Position numbers and translations under genes: made by a program. The notes under the pieces are model-generated. The model saw nothing but the letters and a program-made list of their open reading frames with translations. It made no database searches and had not been told where the DNA came from. A DNA stretch of 12,654 bases from the NCBI GenBank assembly GCA_002343455.1, contig DDSR01000219.1, positions 1-12,654 of the forward strand, written 5' to 3'. Shown one piece after another: positions 5,726 through 12,654 of this stretch. This DNA is from Deltaproteobacteria bacterium UBA2385 (lineage in GTDB: Bacteria > Myxococcota_A > UBA796 > UBA2385). Positions within the stretch are counted from its first letter, which is position 1; every line of letters starts with the position of its first letter.

Positions 5726-7543
5726 ATGACCCTGCTGCTGCTACTGATGTCTTGCGGCCCCAAGCCGAAGGACGATGCCTTCGTCGATCCATGCGACCGC
5801 GACGATGATGGCCACGCACCCCTCGAGTGCGGCGGCTTGGATTGCGACGATCTGGATTCAACCAGGCACCCAGGACGCACAGAGGTCTGGTACGACGGTG
5901 TTGATCAGGACTGCGACCGATGGAGCGACTACGATCAAGACCGAGACGGTTCGGACTCTGCCGACTTTGGTGGCCAGGATTGCGATGACCTGGACTACTA
6001 CGCAGGCCCTGCGGCGATCGAGCTGTGCGGCGACGGTCGAGACAACGACTGCGATGCCCAGGTCGATGAGTCGAACTGCGCCCGTACCTTCGACGATGCG
6101 ATTGGGGTTTGGGGGGACGAGGACATGGGGATGATCGGCACCGACATCGCCACCGACTGTGATCTGGACGGCGATGGAGAGCTGGAGGTGTTGGTCAGCG
6201 CTCCGATGGTCTGGTTCGAGAGCGGCACATGGAGTACGGTCAAGGGGGTTCGGACGGCATCGGAAGGTGACGATCTCTTTCCCGCAGATGGGTTCACCCT
6301 TTCACGAGAGGTCTACTACTGGGGTGGATTCGCCGGCGGCCTGGATTGCCACGGCGACATCAACGACGACGGCCACCCTGATCTGGGCTTGACCAACGGG
6401 GACAACTGGGTCGACGGAGTTTATGTGTTGTACGGGCCTATGTACGGATCTTTGGAAATTGACGCCGCGGATGTGAGTATCGCACAGTTCGCGGATCCAT
6501 GGGAGTTGGACACGGGTCTGGCTTTGCGTGTGGGAGATGTCACGGGAGACCGGCAATCGGATCTCGTCTTCGGGATGTCCGACGGGTTTGTGGGGGGTGG
6601 TATTGGGGGGGGGGCATTCCTGCCAACCTCTATCGACGGTGCCGCTATTGTTCGAGGTCCCATAGGCGCCGGTGAGCATGATGTGTGGGACTCCATGATC
6701 TACCTTCCCGGCGCCAAGCTGGAACTGCTCACTGTGGCGGATATAGACGGCGACGGAGTTGATGACATCCTCCTCGCCGACGATGAGCCATCGGACGGCG
6801 GTGTTCGATGTGCGCAAGCCTATTCGGGTCTGGATCTTGCCGCCGTGGAGCCCGGCACCTTTGTCGACCGCGACCTCGCGACCTTCGGCTTCGACTGCGA
6901 AGTCGAGACCTATATCGACCCGCGTGTAGTCCAGAGCGAGCGCTTCAGCGTCGTTCATCTCGCCATGGCTCCAGACCTGGACAATGACGGTCATCTGGAC
7001 GTCTTCGTCGGCCACCGGAACGGCTGGTCGGCCTACCAGGGCGGCGGGTGGGTCGATGGGGCCGTCGTGCAACCCGACGCGAAGATGTTCGCCGAGTTCT
7101 GCTACTCCTGGTCCGGCGTCGTGGACGCGGCCTTCGACCAGAGCGACGGAGGGCCGCTCACCTGGGCCACCGCGCTCGGAGGGCCCCCCGACTGCCCCGA
7201 GCACAACAACGTCTTCCTGGGTCGAGTCGCCCTCACCTTGGGGTGGGACTGGGTTGACCGAGACCTGATGGACGCCGACGCCTGGATCGCCTGGGGTCCG
7301 GACAGCCACGAAATCAGCTCCCCGGGATCCCGATTCGCGTTGCCGGTACGCCTGGGATTCTCACATGAGGCCACCGAACAGACCCGACTGTGGGTGGCCT
7401 CTCCATTGTGGAATTCCTGGACACACTATCGGTGGGGCTACGACGAGCAAGCAGACGACCTACCTGCCCTCCCTCCGCTCGACGGCCCGTTCAGGGGCTG
7501 GCTCGCCGCCTTCGACCTCGCCGACCTGGTACCCCCACCCTAG
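5726..7543 (+). CDS. Lipoprotein with MopE-like metal-binding motifs and FG-GAP/VCBS-like calcium loops
   Basis: A 605-aa predicted surface lipoprotein. The very short signal MTLLLLLMSC ends in a lipobox with Cys10 as the lipidated residue. Two Cys/Asp-rich motifs of the MopE putative metal-binding type follow: residues 23-64 (CDRDDDG, DCDDLDSTRHPG, DGVDQDCD) and 69-118 (QDRDG, DCDDLDYYAG, GDGRDNDCD). The rest carries at least five DxDxDG-type loops as in FG-GAP/VCBS beta-propellers: 144-156, 210-220, 270-280 (degenerate, DR for DG), 338-348 and 417-427. Such proteins bind metal ions and often act in adhesion or as structural envelope proteins; the specific role here is unknown. The N-terminus is unusually short with no basic residue, but the lipobox supports this start. 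The gene is lower in GC than its neighbours between about 5850 and 6850, and contains a G10 run. It converges on recQ with a 10-bp gap. Confidence 0.87.
   Translation: MTLLLLLMSCGPKPKDDAFVDPCDRDDDGHAPLECGGLDCDDLDSTRHPGRTEVWYDGVDQDCDRWSDYDQDRDGSDSADFGGQDCDDLDYYAGPAAIELCGDGRDNDCDAQVDESNCARTFDDAIGVWGDEDMGMIGTDIATDCDLDGDGELEVLVSAPMVWFESGTWSTVKGVRTASEGDDLFPADGFTLSREVYYWGGFAGGLDCHGDINDDGHPDLGLTNGDNWVDGVYVLYGPMYGSLEIDAADVSIAQFADPWELDTGLALRVGDVTGDRQSDLVFGMSDGFVGGGIGGGAFLPTSIDGAAIVRGPIGAGEHDVWDSMIYLPGAKLELLTVADIDGDGVDDILLADDEPSDGGVRCAQAYSGLDLAAVEPGTFVDRDLATFGFDCEVETYIDPRVVQSERFSVVHLAMAPDLDNDGHLDVFVGHRNGWSAYQGGGWVDGAVVQPDAKMFAEFCYSWSGVVDAAFDQSDGGPLTWATALGGPPDCPEHNNVFLGRVALTLGWDWVDRDLMDADAWIAWGPDSHEISSPGSRFALPVRLGFSHEATEQTRLWVASPLWNSWTHYRWGYDEQADDLPALPPLDGPFRGWLAAFDLADLVPPP
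6605..6614 (+). repeat. G10 homopolymer inside the lipoprotein gene
   Basis: Ten consecutive G bases encode Gly294-Gly296 and the first base of Ala297 in the lipoprotein. Another G-rich run lies about 10 bp upstream. A one-base change would shift the frame midway through the protein. It could be a slippage-prone site or a place where the assembly is unreliable. Confidence 0.85.
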
Positions 7544-7553
7544 CCGAATCGGG

Positions 7554-9905
<2,352 letters not shown>

Positions 9906-9958
9906 GGCGCCGGGCTTAGCGGCTCTCCCGCCGATGGCAAGGTGCGGAGGCGGCCTGC

Positions 9959-9973
9959 GGACAGAATATGTCC
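9959..9973. promoter_or_regulatory. 15-bp dyad between the lipoprotein and recQ genes
   Basis: GGACA-GAATA-TGTCC is a perfect 5+5 inverted repeat with an AT-rich centre, 54 bp upstream of the recQ GTG and just after the lipoprotein stop. On minus the centre reads TATTC, so it could coincide with a -10 region. It does not match the LexA boxes I know. It may be an operator for recQ, or chance. Confidence 0.25.
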
Positions 9974-9979
9974 GGAACC

Positions 9980-10423
9980 CTACCAGTCCTCTCCCGTCAG
10001 CGGGTGGCCGTCCTCCCACTGCAGATACCAGGTGTTCTTGCCTCGGTACCAGGTCTGGGTGACGGTCTCCTTGCGCAGCACCTGGTCAGGCAGGGTGTAG
10101 AACTCCATCCGGACCTGCACCGTGGCCGTGCGGGCGCCCTCTTCGGGGGTCGGGTCCAGGCTCAGGTTGATCAGCATCGCGTCGGTGATGCGCTGCGCGC
10201 CCATCAGGCGCTCGGCTTCGATGCCCCAGCGTCGGCGGGCCAGCTCGTCCTCGATCGCCCCCGCGGCGGCGGCCGGGTACTGCCAGCGCAGGTTGTTCCA
10301 GAAGTCCTCGGAGCGCGCGCCGAGGTTGGCGCTCTCTTTCTGGTCGGTGCGCTGGGCCTGCTTGCCGGTGGCGCAGGCTGGGCTGAGGAGCAGGGTCAGG
10401 CTCAAGGCGAGGGTAGGGAGCAT
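9980..10423 (-). CDS. Small predicted lipoprotein of unknown function
   Basis: A 147-aa protein with a clear lipoprotein signal, [17 protein letters not shown], in which Cys17 is the predicted lipidated residue. The mature part has a helical stretch ([27 protein letters not shown], about 41-67) and a beta-rich C-terminal half (about 83-137) ending in [19 protein letters not shown]. That pattern of a strand, Trp-Tyr and a loop to the next strand recalls NTF2-like (SnoaL/DUF4440-type) folds, but I cannot assign a family. I chose the ATG at 10423 because it begins the signal peptide and has GGA about 10 bp upstream; the open frame to 10525 overlaps the PEGA gene and carries no export signal. It is followed 74 bp later by recQ on the same strand, and its start is only 28 bp from the divergent PEGA gene. 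Confidence 0.8.
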   Translation of the reverse strand: MLPTLALSLTLLLSPACATGKQAQRTDQKESANLGARSEDFWNNLRWQYPAAAAGAIEDELARRRWGIEAERLMGAQRITDAMLINLSLDPTPEEGARTATVQVRMEFYTLPDQVLRKETVTQTWYRGKNTWYLQWEDGHPLTGEDW

Positions 10424-10451
10424 TCGCCTGTCCGGGAAGGGGGAGGGTAGA

Positions 10452-10781
10452 ATGCCCCAGATGAAGCTCCCTGTCTTGCTGCCCCTCCTGCTCGCCGCCC
10501 TGATGGGCTGCCGGCATCGCGTCACGGTGGTCTCCGATCCCGTCGGCGCCTCCCTCCATCACGGGCGGACCAGCCTGGGCTCGACTCCGACCGAGGTGGT
10601 CCTCTGGACCGCCCCCTTCCTGCGCTACACGGTGCGGGTGGGCCGCTCGGGCTACCGCGCGGTCGAGGTGGACCTGGCGCGCGGCCTGAAGCCCTGGCGG
10701 CCGCGGCGGCAGCACGAGGTCGTCCTGGTGCGTGAGCACGGCCCCAGCGGGACCTGGGACGCGGAAGAGGCGGGGAACTAG
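10452..10781 (+). CDS. Small PEGA-domain lipoprotein
   Basis: A 109-aa protein with a signal peptide ending in LMGC (Cys20 predicted lipidated), then a single PEGA-like domain at about 22-75. The domain shows the usual course: VTVVSDPVGASLHHGRTSLG, STPTEVVLW and YTVRVGRSGYRAVEVDL. PEGA domains are small beta-sandwiches found on surface or periplasmic proteins and probably bind cell wall or partner proteins. The tail (80-109) is charged. Two in-frame ATGs compete (10452 and 10461). I prefer 10452 because GGAGG at 10442-10446 is 5 bp upstream. It heads a tight plus-strand cluster: the hydrolase gene begins 2 bp after its stop. The lipobox has Met at -2, which is unusual but tolerated. Confidence 0.82.
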   Translation: MPQMKLPVLLPLLLAALMGCRHRVTVVSDPVGASLHHGRTSLGSTPTEVVLWTAPFLRYTVRVGRSGYRAVEVDLARGLKPWRPRRQHEVVLVREHGPSGTWDAEEAGN

Positions 10782-10783
10782 CA

Positions 10784-11596
10784 GTGCTAGGTACTATCGT
10801 CTGGGCGACGCTGGCCTGTCGGCCGCAGGCGGCGGATCGCCCTGGGCACATGCCCGACACCGGCACGCCCCAGGACACGGGCACCGACGGGGGCAGCACC
10901 GACGGGGGTAGCACCGACGGGGGCAGCACCGACGGGGGCAGCACCGACGGGGGCAGCACCACCCCCGGCCCCTCGGGCACCGGCGCCTCGATCGCCGGGA
11001 CCACCACCTACGCCTGGCTGGTCCCCGAGTGCGCGCTGGAGGGGGGACCCGCCGCGGTGCTCTTCACCATGCATGGCAGCGGCGGCACCGGGGCCTCGAT
11101 GGTCGCCCAGTGGCGATCCCTCGCCGAGCGGGAGTGCTTCATCGTCATCGGCCAGGACAGCAAGACCGGGACCAGCTGGAACTTCGGGACCGACGTGGAG
11201 GGGATGAACAACGTCATCGAACAGCTCAAGGGCCTCTACGAGCTCGACGAGGACCGCCTCTACCTGCACGGCTACTCGGCGGGGGCGCACTGGGCCTGGG
11301 TGGTTGGCCTGCTCAACAGCGACGTCTTCGCCGGTCTCGCCGTCTACGCGGGCACGATGACCTACGCGGTGAAGTGGGAGGTCTGGCCCGAGGACACCGG
11401 CGGCCCCATCCCGGTGCTGATCGGGCATGGGACCGCCGACACGACCGTGCCCTACAGCGAGGCTCAGGCGGCCTTCTCGCGCTTGCAGGGCGCCGGCTGG
11501 CCGGTCGAGCTGTGGACCGCCAGCGGCGGCGACCACGCCTACGATCCCGACCATCAAGAGCCCGCCTGGGAGCTCTTCCAGACGTGGCCGCGCTGA
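10784..11596 (+). CDS. Secreted alpha/beta-hydrolase, PHB depolymerase/feruloyl esterase-like (Esterase_phd)
   Basis: A 270-aa predicted exported esterase. A short hydrophobic start ends in TLAC (Cys12), a possible though atypical lipobox without N-terminal charge. A low-complexity linker of five DGGST units (35-59) leads to the catalytic domain (about 70-270). The oxyanion-loop region is MHGSGGTG (96-103), the nucleophile elbow is GYSAG (163-167, Ser165), the acid is in GHGTADTTVP (Asp219) and the base is in GGDHAYD (His251), completing a catalytic triad. This order and spacing fit the LpqC/Esterase_phd family, which hydrolyses polyester or feruloyl-type esters; the substrate here is unknown. 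The GTG at 10784 follows the PEGA stop by 2 bp with a purine-rich AAGAGGCGGGG upstream, implying coupling. Its last 13 bases overlap the start of the peptidase gene. Confidence 0.85.
   Translation: MLGTIVWATLACRPQAADRPGHMPDTGTPQDTGTDGGSTDGGSTDGGSTDGGSTDGGSTTPGPSGTGASIAGTTTYAWLVPECALEGGPAAVLFTMHGSGGTGASMVAQWRSLAERECFIVIGQDSKTGTSWNFGTDVEGMNNVIEQLKGLYELDEDRLYLHGYSAGAHWAWVVGLLNSDVFAGLAVYAGTMTYAVKWEVWPEDTGGPIPVLIGHGTADTTVPYSEAQAAFSRLQGAGWPVELWTASGGDHAYDPDHQEPAWELFQTWPR
10886..10960 (+). repeat. 15-bp in-frame tandem repeat (x5) encoding DGGST
   Basis: Five contiguous units of GACGGGGGCAGCACC (copy 2 has one C-to-T change, GGTAGC). They encode DGGST at residues 35-59 of the esterase, a flexible spacer between the export signal and the catalytic domain. 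The frame is preserved whatever the copy number. Confidence 0.95.
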
Positions 11597-12654
11597 CCCC
11601 CCTCCTGCTGGCCCAGGCCCTCGCCTCCCCGCCCGCCCTGGACGACCCGGGGCTCGGCCGGGCGCTCGAAGATGTGCGCTGGCTGGTCGAGGAGCTCGGC
11701 CCGCGGCCAGCTGGGAGCGAGGCCGAGCGCCTCGCCGCCATGGGGGTCCAGGCCCGCCTGGAGCAGGCCGGCTGGCCGGTCGGTCTCCAGGGCTGTCCGC
11801 TCTGCACCCTCGCCTGCCGGGGGCAGCCAACCCGCCTCTTCCTGGCCCATATCGACAGCGTCCCGGGCTCTCCTGGCGCGGTCGACAACGCCGCCGGGGT
11901 GGCTGCGCTCCTGGAGCTTGCTCGCAGCACAACGGCGACCGACCTCTGCCTCGCCTTCCCGCCCGGGGAGGAGGCCGGCCTGCTGGGGAGCCGGGCCATG
12001 GCCGAGCGCTGGCCTCTGCCCCTGCCCGAGCTGGTGGTCGCCTTGGACCTGACCGGCCACGGTCAGCTCGCGGTGACCGGCCTCGGGCCGCGCTGGGGGG
12101 GCGAGGATCTGCGCTGGCTGCTGGCCGATGGCGAGCTGCACAGCCACTACCTCTACCGGGCCGTCAGCCGGGCCCTCCCGGAGATGGAGCGATCCGATCA
12201 CCTGCCCTTCGCCCGGCGCGGTGCGCGCTCCCTACACCTGCTAGGGAGAGGCGAGGGAGGCGTCTTCCCGCGCTACCACCAGCCGAGCGACACCCAGGTC
12301 GAGCCGGAGGCCCTGGCCAGCTTGTTGCGGGTCCTGGAGAGGCTGGCGAGCGAGCCCCTGCCCGATGGCGAGGCCGACGCCGCGGCCACCCATGGGAGGA
12401 CGGTGATCCCAGCCTGGGTTGGATATCTAGCGCTGCTAGCTTGTGGCCTCTTCGCCCTGCGGGACCTGGTCCGACCCTGCGAGGGTCGAACGGTGCTAGG
12501 GGCGCTCTGGGGGCTGCTGCGCTCCTTGGCCCGGGCCCTGCTGGGCGCCTTGGTGTTCGGGGCTCCCCTAGCGGCGTTCACCCTGGCGGGTTGGATGCCC
12601 TCCTCCGAAGCCGAGCGCACCGCGGCGGCCGTGATGGGGATCCCCGCGACCGGC
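11584..12654 (+). CDS. M28-family zinc peptidase with C-terminal membrane segments (3' end outside window)
   Basis: At least 357 aa, with no stop before the window end. The catalytic domain (about 25-255) shows the M28 signatures: AHIDSV (88-93; His89 zinc ligand, Asp91), GAVDNAAGVAALLELA (98-113; Asp101 bridging zinc), GEEAGLLGS (128-136; Glu129 catalytic base, Glu130 ligand), ALDLTGHG (153-160; Asp155) and YHQPSDT (231-237; His232). SDHLPFARRG (204-213) is also typical. M28 enzymes are mostly aminopeptidases or carboxypeptidases acting outside the cytoplasm. The N-terminus is hydrophobic (LLLAQALA) and probably a signal peptide, but lacks basic residues. Two or more hydrophobic helices begin after residue 272, suggesting a membrane anchor. 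A Cys cluster CPLCTLAC lies at 71-78. GTG 11584 overlaps the esterase gene by 13 bp and has a distant GGAG; it is the best start in this frame. Family is firm, start moderate. Confidence 0.88.
   Translation, partial: MAALTPLLLAQALASPPALDDPGLGRALEDVRWLVEELGPRPAGSEAERLAAMGVQARLEQAGWPVGLQGCPLCTLACRGQPTRLFLAHIDSVPGSPGAVDNAAGVAALLELARSTTATDLCLAFPPGEEAGLLGSRAMAERWPLPLPELVVALDLTGHGQLAVTGLGPRWGGEDLRWLLADGELHSHYLYRAVSRALPEMERSDHLPFARRGARSLHLLGRGEGGVFPRYHQPSDTQVEPEALASLLRVLERLASEPLPDGEADAAATHGRTVIPAWVGYLALLACGLFALRDLVRPCEGRTVLGALWGLLRSLARALLGALVFGAPLAAFTLAGWMPSSEAERTAAAVMGIPATG

Noticed and set aside
6302..7309. Minus-strand open frame of 335 codons inside the lipoprotein gene
   Set aside because: The plus frame has a lipobox and repeated DxDxDG loops; the minus frame has no motif.

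Overview
The window is very GC-rich and densely coded, with genes on both strands and almost no spacers. The proteins suggest a deltaproteobacterial or Myxococcota-type organism. There is a lipoprotein with two MopE-like Cys/Asp-rich metal-binding motifs and FG-GAP/VCBS-like calcium loops, a PEGA lipoprotein, a lipobox esterase with a low-complexity Asp-Gly-Gly-Ser-Thr linker, and several short lineage-specific exported proteins. This assignment rests on protein style only. No rRNA, tRNA or marker gene is present to fix the taxonomy.

Layout. (1) 72-1419: two divergent methyltransferase genes, a DUF938 family enzyme on minus and a TrmK-like tRNA m1A22 methyltransferase on plus. (2) 1384-1926: a roughly 0.5 kb gene-poor stretch of structured DNA. 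It holds a three-copy 51-bp tandem repeat that begins inside the trmK 3' end, a large palindrome with iterated CACGGAG heptamers, and a strong GC-rich hairpin. (3) 1927-3856: a WYL-domain transcriptional regulator followed 10 bp later by an unrecognised 310-aa protein, a likely two-gene operon. (4) 5646-3861, minus: an RluA-family pseudouridine synthase followed 4 bp later by an exported, probably membrane-anchored protein of unknown function. (5) 5726-7543: the metal- and calcium-binding repeat lipoprotein, preceded by a fair sigma-70-like promoter and interrupted by a G10 homopolymer. (6) 10423-7554, minus: a small lipoprotein, then a full RecQ helicase with an unusual insertion before its zinc-binding module. 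(7) 10452-12654: a tight plus-strand cluster of PEGA lipoprotein, Esterase_phd-like hydrolase and M28 zinc peptidase, the last cut by the window end.

Functionally this is a mix of RNA modification (TrmK, RluA family), DNA repair (RecQ), and envelope or secreted proteins. I see no defence island, phage, CRISPR array, biosynthetic cluster or complete mobile element. The items most worth a second look are the non-coding repeats at 1384-1726, the WYL regulator/unknown gene pair, the RecQ insertion, and the PEGA-esterase-peptidase cluster.
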